From Halomonas litopenaei (GTDB lineage Bacteria; Pseudomonadota; Gammaproteobacteria; Pseudomonadales; Halomonadaceae): a stretch of 64,000 nt of DNA. Position 1 is the stretch's first letter, and every line of letters begins with the position of its first letter. Both the position numbers and the translations under genes were made by a program. This document shows positions 51,023-60,322 of this stretch, one piece after another. A model generated the notes under the pieces. It made no database searches and was not told where the DNA came from. It saw only the letters and a list, made by a program, of their open reading frames with translations. The stretch spans positions 124,001-188,000 of the forward strand of contig NZ_PXNS01000013.1 in assembly GCF_003045775.1 (NCBI RefSeq), given 5' to 3'.

Positions 51023-52348
51023 ATGATGACGTCCTTTCGAGTTAAAACCGCTTGTGCGCTGGTAATGGGGGGTGGGGCGGTGTTTGCCCAGCATGGCGTG
51101 GCTGCCGAGTTGACCATTGCCACGGTGGATAACCGGGACATGCTGCGGATGCGAGAGCTGAGCGAGGACTTTGTCGCGGAGCATTCCGATATTCAGCTCA
51201 ACTGGGTGACGTTGGACGAGAGTACGCTGCGCCAGCAGGTCACCACCGATATCGCCACCTCCGGGGGGCGCTTCGACATCGTTACCATCGGCACCTACGA
51301 AGCCCCCATCTGGGCGGAACGTGGCTGGCTCGTACCCATCGCCGACATGCCTGGCGACTACCAGCCCGAGGATCTGCTGCCCACCGTGCGCCAGGCGCTG
51401 TCCTATCAGGATGTTCTCTACGCGGCTCCCTTCTATGCGGAGTCCGCCTTCACCATGTACCGCACGGACCTGTTCGAGGATGCGGGCCTGAGCATGCCCA
51501 GGGCGCCGAGCTGGGACTTTCTGGCACAGGCGGCAGAAAAGCTCTCGGACTCCGATGAACACTACGGCATCTGCCTGCGGGGCAAGCCGGGGTGGGGCGA
51601 GAACATGGCCCTGTTGACCGCCATGGCCAACGCCTTCGGCGGTCGCTGGTTCGATGAAGAGTGGCAGCCACAGCTCGAGGGAGGTGGCTGGCGCGATGCG
51701 CTGGATCTCTATCTGACCTTGTTGGGAGAGTACGGCCCGCCGAATCCGGAAGACAACGGCTACAACGAGAATCTCGCGCTGTTTCAACAGGGCAAGTGCG
51801 GCATCTGGGTAGATGCCACCGTGGCCGCATCCGCGGTGACCGATCCCGAGGCCTCCGAGGTCGCCGATCGCGTGGGGTTCGCTCTGGCGCCTGATAACGG
51901 ACTGGACAAGCGCAGCAATTGGCTGTGGGCCTGGGCGCTGGCGATTCCCTCCAGTTCCGAGCAGAGCGAGGCGGCCAAGCGCTTTGTCGCCTGGGCCACC
52001 TCCCGGGGCTATCAGGAACTGGTAGCCGAGCGAGAGGGCTGGTCCCAGGTGCCGCCGGGGACCCGTGCTCCGCTTTACGACAATCCGAGTTACCGCGAGG
52101 CCGCGCCCTACAGTGAGCTGGTGCTGGAATCGTTGAGAAGCGCCAATCCGGATGACCCGACGGTACAGGCGGTGCCCTATCGAGGCGTTCAGTACGTGGC
52201 GATCCCCGCTTTTCAGGGTATCGGTACGGCGGTGGGTAACCGCTTCGCCAAGGCGTTGGCCGGAGACATCTCCGCCGAGGAAGCCATCGAAGATGCTCAG
52301 TGGGTCACCGAGAAGGTGACCGAGCAGGCACGCTTTGCTCAGCAGTAG
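51023..52348 (+). CDS. ABC transporter extracellular substrate-binding protein (sugar/polyol type)
   Basis: 441 residues with a signal peptide (TACALVMGGGAVFAQHGVAA, cleavage near 28) and the family 1 solute-binding fold (QQVTTDIATSGGRFDIVTIGTYEAPIWAERGWLVPI; LFQQGKCGIWVDATVAAS). It most resembles binding proteins for sorbitol/mannitol-type polyols. ATG at 51023 or 51026 follows GAGGGAG. No ABC permease or ATPase gene adjoins it; the next gene is an unrelated NCS1 permease, so it is an orphan component. Confidence 0.88.
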   Translation: MMTSFRVKTACALVMGGGAVFAQHGVAAELTIATVDNRDMLRMRELSEDFVAEHSDIQLNWVTLDESTLRQQVTTDIATSGGRFDIVTIGTYEAPIWAERGWLVPIADMPGDYQPEDLLPTVRQALSYQDVLYAAPFYAESAFTMYRTDLFEDAGLSMPRAPSWDFLAQAAEKLSDSDEHYGICLRGKPGWGENMALLTAMANAFGGRWFDEEWQPQLEGGGWRDALDLYLTLLGEYGPPNPEDNGYNENLALFQQGKCGIWVDATVAASAVTDPEASEVADRVGFALAPDNGLDKRSNWLWAWALAIPSSSEQSEAAKRFVAWATSRGYQELVAEREGWSQVPPGTRAPLYDNPSYREAAPYSELVLESLRSANPDDPTVQAVPYRGVQYVAIPAFQGIGTAVGNRFAKALAGDISAEEAIEDAQWVTEKVTEQARFAQQ

Positions 52349-52445
52349 TGGCGATCGGCTCCTCGAAGGAAGCCGGCGGAACGGGTGAGCCCGCAGGTGC
52401 GACGTTCACCCGCAAGCGAGATGAGTGACACACAAGGAGGCGCCC

Positions 52446-54212
52446 ATGGCGACATCCGGATTTGACCCGCAGCAATCTCTAGACAGCGTCGACGATGAAC
52501 AGCTGCCGGTTCCGCCCCACAAGCAGCACGGTGCCAAGCACTTTCTCGGACTGTATGCCGCAGAGCACGTGGCCGCGACCGAGTTCGTGATCGGTGCCAC
52601 CTTCGTCGGCCTCGGTGCCGGCATCTGGGACATTCTGATCGGTCTGGTCATCGGCAACACCCTGGCGATACTGAGTTTCACTCTGATCACCGCACCGATC
52701 GCCGTCGGCACCCGGCTCAGTCTTTTCGCCTACCTGGAACGCATCGCCGGCAACGTCATGGCGAAGCTCTACAACGGCGCCAATGTGGTGATCTTTGCTG
52801 CCATCTCGGCGGCCATGATCACGGTCTCTGCCACCGCGGTGCGGGTGCTTTTCGATGTGCCACCTCAGGTGGCGCCCTATCCCACCGACATGGCCTTCGT
52901 CATCATCGCCTTTGCCGTAGGGGCCATCGTGGTGCTGGTCGCGGCCTTCGGCTTCAACGCCCTGAGCGAGTTCGCCAGCATCTGTGCACCCTGGCTGATG
53001 GTGATGTTCACCGCCGGCGGCATGGTCTTGATACCGGCGCTGTCGGAGTCGGTGACCGGTTTTACCACCCTGACGAGTTTTTCGGATTTCGTCGCCATCG
53101 CCAGTGCCAGCGTATTCACCGGCATCAACGCCGATGGCGAACCGGGGATCGGGCTGTGGGAGGTCATCGGCTTCGCCTGGGCCGCCAATACCTTCGCCCA
53201 CTTCGGACTGATCGACATGGCGCTTTTGCGCTATGCCCGCAAGAAGCGCTACGCCCTGGCCACCAGTACCGGCATGATGTTCGGCCACTATGTGGCCTGG
53301 ATCTCGGCGGGCCTGATGGGGGCGGCCACCGCCGCCACCATGAAGCTCAGTATCCTGGTGGTCGACCCCGGCGATGTGGCGTTCTACGCGTTGGGAATGT
53401 CCGGCTTCGTGATCGTGATCGTGGCCGGCTGGACCACGGCGAATTCCAACCTGTACCGCGCCGGTCTGGCCGCCCAGGCGCTGATGCCCGAGGTCAAGCG
53501 CTGGAAGGTGACCATGCTGGTGGGGCTCGGGGTGATGGGCGCGAGCTGTTTCCCCTTCGTCTACCGCAGCATGTTGCCACTGCTGACTTACGCTGGCCTG
53601 ATCCTGGTGCCGGTGGGCGGCATCGCCTTTGCTGAGTACCAGCTGTTCCCGCGGCTCGGCATGACCCGCTACTGGGCCAACTTCAAGGGCCTTGCCGACA
53701 ACCGGCCGGCGATCGCCAGCTGGGGTATCTCGCTGATCTTCGGTTTTGGGCTCAATGTCCTCGACGTGATGCCGTTCTACTACCTGTTCCTGCCGACCTG
53801 GTTTGTGTCGATCCTGGTCTACGTGGTGCTGGCGCGAAGGGCCGGTGCCTGTGAGGCCTATCCAGAGAAGGAAAAGGCCCAGCAGGAGTTCAACGAGCGG
53901 GTGGTCGAACATCACCGGCGCAAGGCGGCGGAAAAGTACCGCGAAGGCGTGGAGGACAAGACACTGCTATCCAAGGGCATCAAGGTGATGTGGGGGATCG
54001 TTGGACTGGGTGTGCCAGCGGTGCTGGCCTGGCGGGTGATGTTTGAAAGCCCCGACCTGTATCAGTACTACGTCAATCGTGAGCTGTTCTACGACATCAC
54101 CATCTGGTGCACGGTTATCTACTTCGTCTTCGCCTACTGGGGCCTGCAGCGCTCCAAGCAGTTCAAGCGTCGGGAGCCCGAAGGCACACCGTCCCAGGCA
54201 TCGACAGGTTGA
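52446..54212 (+). CDS. NCS1-family nucleobase/cytosine-purine permease-like transporter
   Basis: 588 residues with about 12 membrane helices matching the purine-cytosine permease group (FVGLGAGIWDILIGLVIGNTLA; FGLIDMALLRYARKKRYA). After helix 12 a charged, probably coiled segment (EKAQQEFNERVVEHHRRKAAEKY) leads to two further hydrophobic helices, an extension not seen in ordinary cytosine permeases. ATG at 52446 follows AAGGAGG. Substrate could be a nucleobase, hydantoin or related compound. 97 bases after the binding-protein gene, in the same direction. Confidence 0.85.
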   Translation: MATSGFDPQQSLDSVDDEQLPVPPHKQHGAKHFLGLYAAEHVAATEFVIGATFVGLGAGIWDILIGLVIGNTLAILSFTLITAPIAVGTRLSLFAYLERIAGNVMAKLYNGANVVIFAAISAAMITVSATAVRVLFDVPPQVAPYPTDMAFVIIAFAVGAIVVLVAAFGFNALSEFASICAPWLMVMFTAGGMVLIPALSESVTGFTTLTSFSDFVAIASASVFTGINADGEPGIGLWEVIGFAWAANTFAHFGLIDMALLRYARKKRYALATSTGMMFGHYVAWISAGLMGAATAATMKLSILVVDPGDVAFYALGMSGFVIVIVAGWTTANSNLYRAGLAAQALMPEVKRWKVTMLVGLGVMGASCFPFVYRSMLPLLTYAGLILVPVGGIAFAEYQLFPRLGMTRYWANFKGLADNRPAIASWGISLIFGFGLNVLDVMPFYYLFLPTWFVSILVYVVLARRAGACEAYPEKEKAQQEFNERVVEHHRRKAAEKYREGVEDKTLLSKGIKVMWGIVGLGVPAVLAWRVMFESPDLYQYYVNRELFYDITIWCTVIYFVFAYWGLQRSKQFKRREPEGTPSQASTG

Positions 54213-54385
54213 GTAGAAGCAGAAAATAGCCGGAGCCTGGCCTGCGGTGGACGCCAAGGGCAGCCACAGGCCAGCGACGGCGGAAGGACGGTGGATCGCA
54301 GCCCTGGAGCGCCAAGATGGGAGCTGGACGAAGAGAAAGGAAACGAAGCGAAGCGCAGAGCGGATGACAGCAAGCGCTGCAACAA

Positions 54386-54421
54386 GAAGGGGCCGCCCAT
54401 GGGCGGCCCCTTCTCCTTTCT
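54386..54421 (+). terminator. Terminator after the NCS1 permease
   Basis: Perfect 13-base-pair stem GAAGGGGCCGCCC / GGGCGGCCCCTTC around ATG-rich centre, followed by TCCTTTCTTT. May also slow transcription from the convergent bamD side. Confidence 0.75.
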
Positions 54422-54465
54422 TTGGCCTGCCGGTCACCTCACGGCACCGCCTGCCTTGCGGTCGT

Positions 54466-55284
54466 TCAGGCGCTCAGTGGGGCGTCGTCGACGTACTTGG
54501 GTTCGAAGCGACGACCGTTGAGGCGCTCGTTGTCCGGGTCGTTCTCGATCAGCACCTGCAGCGTCTCGCTGGCGCGATCACGCAGGCCCATGCCGAGGTA
54601 GCCTTCGACCATCACCGCCAGGGCGTCGCGGGTAGCCTCGGCCTGGGGGTAGTTCTCCAACACCCAGCGACCCCGCTGCACGGCGGCCATGTAGGCCTTC
54701 TTGCGCAGGTAGAAGTCGGCCACATGCAGCTCTTGCTGGGCCAGCAGGTTGCGCAGGTAGATGATGCGCTGTTGCGCGTCCGGGGCGTACGGACTGTCCG
54801 GATAGCGGGTGATCAGGTCGGTAAAGTCGGTGTAGGCGTCTCGGGTAGCGCCGAGGTCCCGCTCCGAGATATCGATGACCTTGAGCGACTCCAGGCTGAA
54901 ACGACCGGCCTGCCAGGCGGCCAGCCCGCGCATGTAGTAGGCGTAGTCGACCTGCGCATGGTTGGGGTGCAGGCGAATGAAGCGGCTGGCGGCGGCCCGG
55001 GCGGCTTCCCAGTCATCCATCTCGTAGTAGGTATAGATGAGTTCGAGCTGGGCCTGTTCGGCGTAGTCGCCGAAGGGGAAGCGGGTGTCGATGGCTTCCA
55101 GGCGGTTCATGGCCGTGGTAAAGCTGCCGTTCTCCAGGGCCTGGCGACCTTCCTGGTAGAGCTGGCGTTCGGTGGCGCCGTCGTAGCGCTCTTCCTCGAC
55201 GTCGTTGCTGGCGCAGCCGCCGAGTACCGCGCCCATCAACACCAGGGCGCCCAGGCGAGCGGCGGAAGTAGTGAAAACGCGCAT
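54466..55284 (-). CDS. bamD: Outer membrane assembly lipoprotein BamD
   Basis: 272 residues. Lipobox LGGC (Cys24), then five TPR-like repeats (ERQLYQEGRQALENGSFTTAMNRLE; RFPFGDYAEQAQLELIYTYYEM; RYPDSPYAPDAQQRIIYLRN). Part of the BAM complex inserting outer-membrane proteins. ATG at 55284 follows GAGGA. Divergent from rluD, the usual arrangement. Confidence 0.95.
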   Translation of the reverse strand: MRVFTTSAARLGALVLMGAVLGGCASNDVEEERYDGATERQLYQEGRQALENGSFTTAMNRLEAIDTRFPFGDYAEQAQLELIYTYYEMDDWEAARAAASRFIRLHPNHAQVDYAYYMRGLAAWQAGRFSLESLKVIDISERDLGATRDAYTDFTDLITRYPDSPYAPDAQQRIIYLRNLLAQQELHVADFYLRKKAYMAAVQRGRWVLENYPQAEATRDALAVMVEGYLGMGLRDRASETLQVLIENDPDNERLNGRRFEPKYVDDAPLSA

Positions 55285-55449
55285 CTTGGTCCTCGTGTCA
55301 AACAACCCGGGTCGGCCGTGGTAGAATCGGCCGCGATCCGCCCACTATAAAGCACCTTGCCTGGAAACGCAGTCTTCCTGCTGCGGGCCACGTGTTTTGT
55401 GCGCGAGTTGCCATCAATCTTCGATCCCCACAGAGAAGTGTTCCGAACC

Positions 55450-56409
55450 ATGTCACAGACCCTCGACGTCCACAGTCGCATTCCCCTCGACATGGCAGGC
55501 TATCGCCTGGACCAGGCCGCAGCGGAATTGTTTGCCGACTATTCCCGGGAGCGGTTGAAGGGTTGGATCAAGGACGGTTCCCTGACCCTGGATGGGGCTG
55601 CGGCCAAGCCCAAGGACAAGGTCCACGGTGGTGAAAGGCTGGTGCTCAAGGCCCTCATCGAGGATGACACTCGCTTCGAGGCGCAGGATATTCCGCTCGA
55701 GGTGGTGTTCGAGGACGACCAGGTACTGGTGGTCAACAAGCCGCCGGGGCTGGTGGTTCACCCCGCTGCGGGCAACCCCGACGGGACCCTGCTCAATGCC
55801 TTGCTGCACCACTTTCCCGACGCCGCCACCTTGCCTCGTGCCGGTATCGTGCATCGCCTCGACAAGGACACCAGCGGGCTGATGGTGGTGGCCAAGTCCC
55901 TGGCCGCCCACGCTGACCTGGTGGCGCAGCTGCAGGCGCGTAGCGTGTCGCGGGAGTATGACGCCATCGTGGTGGGCAAGATGACCTCCGGCGGCACCGT
56001 GGATGCGCCGATCGGCCGACATCCCAAGGACCGCAAGCGCCAGGCGGTTACCGCCTCGGGCAAGCCGGCGGTGACCCACTATCGGGTGGTGGAGCGCTTT
56101 CGTGCCCATACCCACGTTCGCTGCAAGCTGGAGACCGGCCGTACTCACCAGATTCGCGTGCACATGGCGCACCGGCGCTTTCCGTTGATCGGCGACCCGG
56201 TTTACGGTGGGCGACTCAAACTGCCGCCCGGAGCGGAGCAGACGCTCAAGGAAATCCTGCGCGAGTTTCCGCGCCAGGCGCTGCACGCGCGTCGACTGGC
56301 CTTCGTCCACCCGAGTCGCGGCGAGGAGGTCAGCTTCCAGGCGCCGCTGCCGGATGACCTGCTGATGCTGCTGGACTTCCTGCGTGACGATGCGGAGACC
56401 ATGCAATGA
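55450..56409 (+). CDS. rluD: 23S rRNA pseudouridine synthase RluD
   Basis: 319 residues. N-terminal S4 RNA-binding domain (about 15-75) and catalytic domain with HRLDKDTSGLMVVAK (catalytic Asp138) and RTHQIRVHMAH. Makes pseudouridines 1911, 1915 and 1917 of helix 69. ATG at 55450; ends in ATGA overlap with pgeF. Confidence 0.95.
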   Translation: MSQTLDVHSRIPLDMAGYRLDQAAAELFADYSRERLKGWIKDGSLTLDGAAAKPKDKVHGGERLVLKALIEDDTRFEAQDIPLEVVFEDDQVLVVNKPPGLVVHPAAGNPDGTLLNALLHHFPDAATLPRAGIVHRLDKDTSGLMVVAKSLAAHADLVAQLQARSVSREYDAIVVGKMTSGGTVDAPIGRHPKDRKRQAVTASGKPAVTHYRVVERFRAHTHVRCKLETGRTHQIRVHMAHRRFPLIGDPVYGGRLKLPPGAEQTLKEILREFPRQALHARRLAFVHPSRGEEVSFQAPLPDDLLMLLDFLRDDAETMQ

Positions 56410-57161
56410 TCGATGCCCTCGACCTGCGCCCCAGCGTGATCGTGCCCGACTGGCCTGCTCCGGCCAATGTCGGTGCCTTCGTCACCACCCGCGAGACCGG
56501 CCCCAGCCAGGGGCCCTACGCCGCCTTCAACCCGGCGAGTCACGTCGGCGACAAGCCGGAACATGTGGAGCTTTGTCGGCGCCAGTTGAGCAAGGAACTG
56601 GGCGATGAGCGTCCGCTGCTGTGGCTCGATCAGGTCCACGGTGCCAGCGTCCAGCATGGCTTCAGTGACACCATACCCAAGGCCGATGCCTCGGTGGCGA
56701 CCACCCGTGACTACGCCTGCGTGATACTGACGGCGGACTGTCTGCCGGTGTTCTTCTGTGATCGTGGCGGAGAGCGCGTGGCGCTGGCCCACGCTGGCTG
56801 GCGCAGCCTGGCCGGTGGCGTGCTGGAGGCTACCGTGGCCTCCCTGGGCACTGCGCCTGGGGAACTGATGGCCTGGTTGGGGCCGGCGATCTCCAACGCT
56901 CAGTTCGAGGTTGGCCCCGAGGTGCGTGAGGCCTTCTGCGGCGTGCACCCCGAGGCAGCCAGCGCCTTTGAACCGAGTCCCTATCGCCTGGGGCACTATA
57001 TGGCGGACCTTTACAAGCTGGCGCGTCTGCGGCTTGAACGTCTTGGCGTCTCCCACGTCAGCGGCGGGCACTTCTGCACCGCCTGTGAATCACGCTTCTA
57101 TTCCCATCGTCGTGACGACGGCGTCACCGGGCGCATGGCCAGCGTGATCTGGCTGCGATAG
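56406..57161 (+). CDS. pgeF: PgeF/YfiH-family multicopper-oxidase-fold protein (peptidoglycan editing / purine nucleoside phosphorylase)
   Basis: 251 residues with the metal-site residues of the laccase-domain family: His in DQVHGASV, Cys in LTADCLPVF and His in LAHAGWRSL. Relatives have purine nucleoside phosphorylase/adenosine deaminase activity, and E. coli YfiH prevents misincorporated peptidoglycan precursors. Overlaps rluD by 4 bases, the normal pairing. Confidence 0.92.
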   Translation: MIDALDLRPSVIVPDWPAPANVGAFVTTRETGPSQGPYAAFNPASHVGDKPEHVELCRRQLSKELGDERPLLWLDQVHGASVQHGFSDTIPKADASVATTRDYACVILTADCLPVFFCDRGGERVALAHAGWRSLAGGVLEATVASLGTAPGELMAWLGPAISNAQFEVGPEVREAFCGVHPEAASAFEPSPYRLGHYMADLYKLARLRLERLGVSHVSGGHFCTACESRFYSHRRDDGVTGRMASVIWLR

Positions 57162-57222
57162 AACGGACCGACGTCGTACTTTTCCCGAGACTCCCCTCTA
57201 GACGTGAAACTGCTTCACTAGA

Positions 57223-57251
57223 CTTGAAACGTCCCTAAAGCACCGCCATAT
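57223..57251 (+). promoter_or_regulatory. Sigma-32 heat-shock promoter of clpB
   Basis: CTTGAAA (57223-57229) and CGCCATAT (57244-57251) spaced by 14 bases match the sigma-32 consensus CTTGAAA-N13-17-CCCCATNT. A second GTGAAAC in the same context (CTAGACGTGAAAC versus CTAGACTTGAAAC) lies 21 bases upstream. Confidence 0.82.
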
Positions 57252-57321
57252 CTCTGTCAAGTCACATTGACAGGGTCAAGCGGTGCGTCCGAACGCATCG
57301 CCATCCCGAAAGGAGATATCG

Positions 57322-59904
57322 ATGCGTTTTGACAAGTTTACCGCCAAGCTGCAGCAGGCTATCGCCGACGCCCAGTCCCTCGCCGTGGGGCGCGGGCACA
57401 ATCAGATGGAACCTGCGCACCTGCTGCTGGCGCTGCTCGACAACCGCGACACCGGCGTCAAGGCGCTGGTACAGAAGGCGGGGGGCGACGCCGGTCGGCT
57501 GCGTGACGCCCTGGCGGGCCAGATCGACGATCTGCCCCAGGTCGCCCAGTTCGACGGCGAAGTGCAGCCGTCCCGGGATCTGATCAAGCTGTTCAACCTC
57601 ACCGATGCCGAGGCCCAGAAGCGTGGCGATCAATACATCGCCAGTGAACTGGTACTGCTGGCGGCAATCGCCATGAAGCATGCCGTGGCCAAGGCGCTGA
57701 CCCAGGCTGGCCTTGCGCGCAAGTCGCTGGAGGGCGCCATCGATAGCGTGCGCGGTGGCCAGAAGGTGGATGACGCCAACGCCGAGGACAGCCGCGAGGC
57801 GCTGGAGAAGTACACCCTGGATCTGACCCAGCGGGCCGCCGACGGCAAGCTGGATCCGGTGATCGGGCGAGACGACGAGATCCGTCGCACCATCCAGGTG
57901 CTGCAGCGGCGCACCAAGAACAACCCGGTGCTGATCGGCGAGCCTGGCGTCGGCAAGACCGCCATCGTCGAGGGGCTGGCCAGCCGCATCATCAACGGCG
58001 AGGTGCCCGAGGGGCTCAAGGACAAGCGCGTGCTGTCGCTGGACATGGGCTCGCTGCTGGCCGGGGCCAAGTTCCGCGGTGAATTCGAGGAGCGCCTGAA
58101 GGCGGTGCTCAACGAGCTGTCCCAGGAAGAAGGGCGGGTCATCCTGTTCATCGACGAATTGCACACCATGGTCGGTGCGGGCAAGGCCGAGGGCGCCATG
58201 GACGCCGGCAACATGCTCAAGCCGGCGCTGGCCCGGGGTGAGCTGCACTGTGTCGGTGCCACTACCCTGGACGAGTACCGCAAGTACATCGAGAAGGATG
58301 CGGCGCTGGAGCGGCGCTTCCAGAAGGTGCAGGTGGACGAGCCCAGCGAGGAAGACACGGTGGCGATCCTGCGTGGCCTCAAGGAGCGCTACGAGGTGCA
58401 CCACGGCGTCGACATTACCGACGGCGCGATCATCGCGGCGGCCAAGCTGTCGACGCGCTACATCACCGATCGTCAGCTGCCGGACAAGGCCATCGACCTG
58501 ATCGACGAGGCGTCGTCGCGCATTCGCATGGAGCTCGACTCCAAGCCGGAGGAAATGGACCGTCTGGATCGTCGCCTGATCCAGTTGAAGATGGAGCGCG
58601 AGCACCTCAAGAAGGAAACCGACGAGGCCTCGCGCAAGCGCCTCGATACCCTTGAGGAACAGATCGGCGAGCTGGAGCGCGAGTACGCCGACCTGGACGA
58701 GATCTGGAAGGCCGAGAAGGCCAGCATCCAGGGCGCGGCCCAGTTCAAGGACGAGCTAGACCGGGCGCGGGTCGACCTGGAGCAGGCTCGCCGCCAGGGC
58801 GACCTGGGGCGGATGTCGGAACTGCAGTACGGGGTGATTCCGGAGCTCGAGAAGAAGATTGCCGAGAGCGGCGATGCCGAGGCGGACACCCGTCACCACA
58901 AGCTTTTGCGCTCCAACGTCACCGAGGAGGAAATCGCCGAGGTGGTGTCACGCTGGACCGGCATTCCGGTGGCCAAGATGCTCGAGGGCGAGCGCGACAA
59001 GCTCCTGCGCATGGAGGAGGCCCTGCACCAGCGGGTCATCGGTCAGGACGAAGCGGTCACCGCCGTGGCCAACGCGGTGCGGCGCTCCCGCGCGGGCTTG
59101 GCCGACCCCAACCGGCCCAACGGCTCCTTCCTGTTTCTCGGCCCGACCGGGGTGGGCAAGACCGAACTGTGCAAGTCGCTGGCCAACTTCCTGTTCGACA
59201 CCGAGGAAGCCATGGTGCGCATCGACATGTCCGAGTTCATGGAGAAGCACTCGGTGGCGCGGTTGATCGGCGCGCCTCCCGGCTATGTCGGCTATGAAGA
59301 AGGCGGCTACCTGACCGAAGCGGTGCGCCGCAAACCCTATTCGGTGCTGCTGCTCGACGAGGTGGAGAAGGCCCACCCGGACGTCTTCAACATCCTGTTG
59401 CAGGTGCTGGAGGATGGTCGCCTGACCGACGGCCAGGGGCGCACGGTGGATTTCCGCAACACCGTCATCGTGATGACCTCCAACCTGGCGTCCGACATCA
59501 TCCAGCAGTTCGGTGGTGACGACGCCGACTACGACAGCATGCGTCAGACGGTGATGGAGGTGGTCGGAAGCCACTTCCGGCCTGAGTTGATCAACCGCAT
59601 CGATGAAGTGGTGGTGTTCCACGCCCTCGGCCAGGATCAGATCCAGGCGATCGCCGGCATCCAGCTTGAACGTCTGCGCACGCGGCTGGCAGAACACGAT
59701 CTCGGGCTCACGGTCTCCGACGAGGCGTTGGCACTGTTGGCGGTGGTCGGCTTCGACCCCGTCTATGGCGCTCGTCCGCTCAAGCGCGCCCTGCAGAGCC
59801 GGATCGAGAACCCGCTGGCACAGGACCTGCTGGCCGGCAAGTTCAGCGCTGGCGACGTGATCCGCGTGGTCGCCGACGATGGTCAGTTACGTTTCGACCG
59901 CTGA
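57322..59904 (+). CDS. clpB: ATP-dependent disaggregase ClpB
   Basis: 860 residues, full length. N-domain (1-145), first AAA+ with GEPGVGKT, coiled M-domain (about 400-525), second AAA+ with GPTGVGKT, and the C-terminal small domain. Works with DnaK to dissolve protein aggregates. ATG at 57322 follows AAAGGAG. Heat-shock promoter and downstream terminator make it a single-gene unit. Confidence 0.98.
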   Translation: MRFDKFTAKLQQAIADAQSLAVGRGHNQMEPAHLLLALLDNRDTGVKALVQKAGGDAGRLRDALAGQIDDLPQVAQFDGEVQPSRDLIKLFNLTDAEAQKRGDQYIASELVLLAAIAMKHAVAKALTQAGLARKSLEGAIDSVRGGQKVDDANAEDSREALEKYTLDLTQRAADGKLDPVIGRDDEIRRTIQVLQRRTKNNPVLIGEPGVGKTAIVEGLASRIINGEVPEGLKDKRVLSLDMGSLLAGAKFRGEFEERLKAVLNELSQEEGRVILFIDELHTMVGAGKAEGAMDAGNMLKPALARGELHCVGATTLDEYRKYIEKDAALERRFQKVQVDEPSEEDTVAILRGLKERYEVHHGVDITDGAIIAAAKLSTRYITDRQLPDKAIDLIDEASSRIRMELDSKPEEMDRLDRRLIQLKMEREHLKKETDEASRKRLDTLEEQIGELEREYADLDEIWKAEKASIQGAAQFKDELDRARVDLEQARRQGDLGRMSELQYGVIPELEKKIAESGDAEADTRHHKLLRSNVTEEEIAEVVSRWTGIPVAKMLEGERDKLLRMEEALHQRVIGQDEAVTAVANAVRRSRAGLADPNRPNGSFLFLGPTGVGKTELCKSLANFLFDTEEAMVRIDMSEFMEKHSVARLIGAPPGYVGYEEGGYLTEAVRRKPYSVLLLDEVEKAHPDVFNILLQVLEDGRLTDGQGRTVDFRNTVIVMTSNLASDIIQQFGGDDADYDSMRQTVMEVVGSHFRPELINRIDEVVVFHALGQDQIQAIAGIQLERLRTRLAEHDLGLTVSDEALALLAVVGFDPVYGARPLKRALQSRIENPLAQDLLAGKFSAGDVIRVVADDGQLRFDR

Positions 59905-59925
59905 CCACGGGTCGATCACGCAAGA

Positions 59926-59950
59926 AGGCCCCTTCATCAAGGAGGGGCCT
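59926..59950 (+). terminator. Hairpin just after clpB
   Basis: Stem AGGCCCCT / AGGGGCCT with a 9-base loop 22 bases after the clpB stop; no T tract, so a weak terminator or RNA-stability element. Confidence 0.4.
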
Positions 59951-60024
59951 GATGCCTTCGGCTGGCATTCGTGCATGATGGGTAATTCGAATACCCATTC
60001 TCAAGCAAATGGTTAATCGGTCGC

Positions 60025-60092
60025 TATACTGAAGGTCAGGTTGCGTCCTGTGACCCCCTTGCCCGCCCGGTTCCCCACCCGGCGGGCTTTTT
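60025..60092 (+). ncRNA. Possible short transcript between clpB and the MFS gene
   Basis: A TATACT -10-like element at 60025-60030 is followed about 30 bases later by an intrinsic terminator (GCCCGCC / GGCGGGC at 60061-60087, then TTTTT). A primary transcript of about 55 bases would result. The -35 is poor, so this may just be the clpB terminator. Confidence 0.2.
60061..60092 (+). terminator. Rho-independent terminator downstream of clpB
   Basis: Stem GCCCGCC (60061-60067) / GGCGGGC (60081-60087) with a 13-base loop and TTTTT. Confidence 0.75.
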
Positions 60093-60161
60093 CGTGGCGT
60101 TCATCAAGGCTTGGGTTCTGCCCGAAAGGGCAACGAGCGCGGGCTTATTCTTGCCAAGCCC

Positions 60162-60322
60162 TAGGGCTTGTCTGAAAAGTGCCTGCGCTCGGTAATACGG
60201 CGTTAAAAATCGGCTGGTGCGCCAGCCCGGTCAAAATGCTCATTTACACCCCGTAAACTGCGCTTTCTCACCGATTTTTGCCTTGTCTAACCTTCGCTCG
60301 TCGACTTTTCGGACAGCGCCTA
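60162..60322 (+). repeat. MITE-like repeat, copy 2 (161 bp)
   Basis: Same ends and arms as copy 1 but with an extra 16 bases in the centre containing the palindrome GGCTGGTGCGCCAGCC. Its right-end TA supplies the stop codon of the MFS transporter gene (TAG on the minus strand at 60320-60322). Confidence 0.9.

Noticed and set aside
52479..53915. Minus-strand His/Asp/Gly-rich frame across the NCS1 permease
   Set aside because: Antisense artefact; no ribosome site and no domain.
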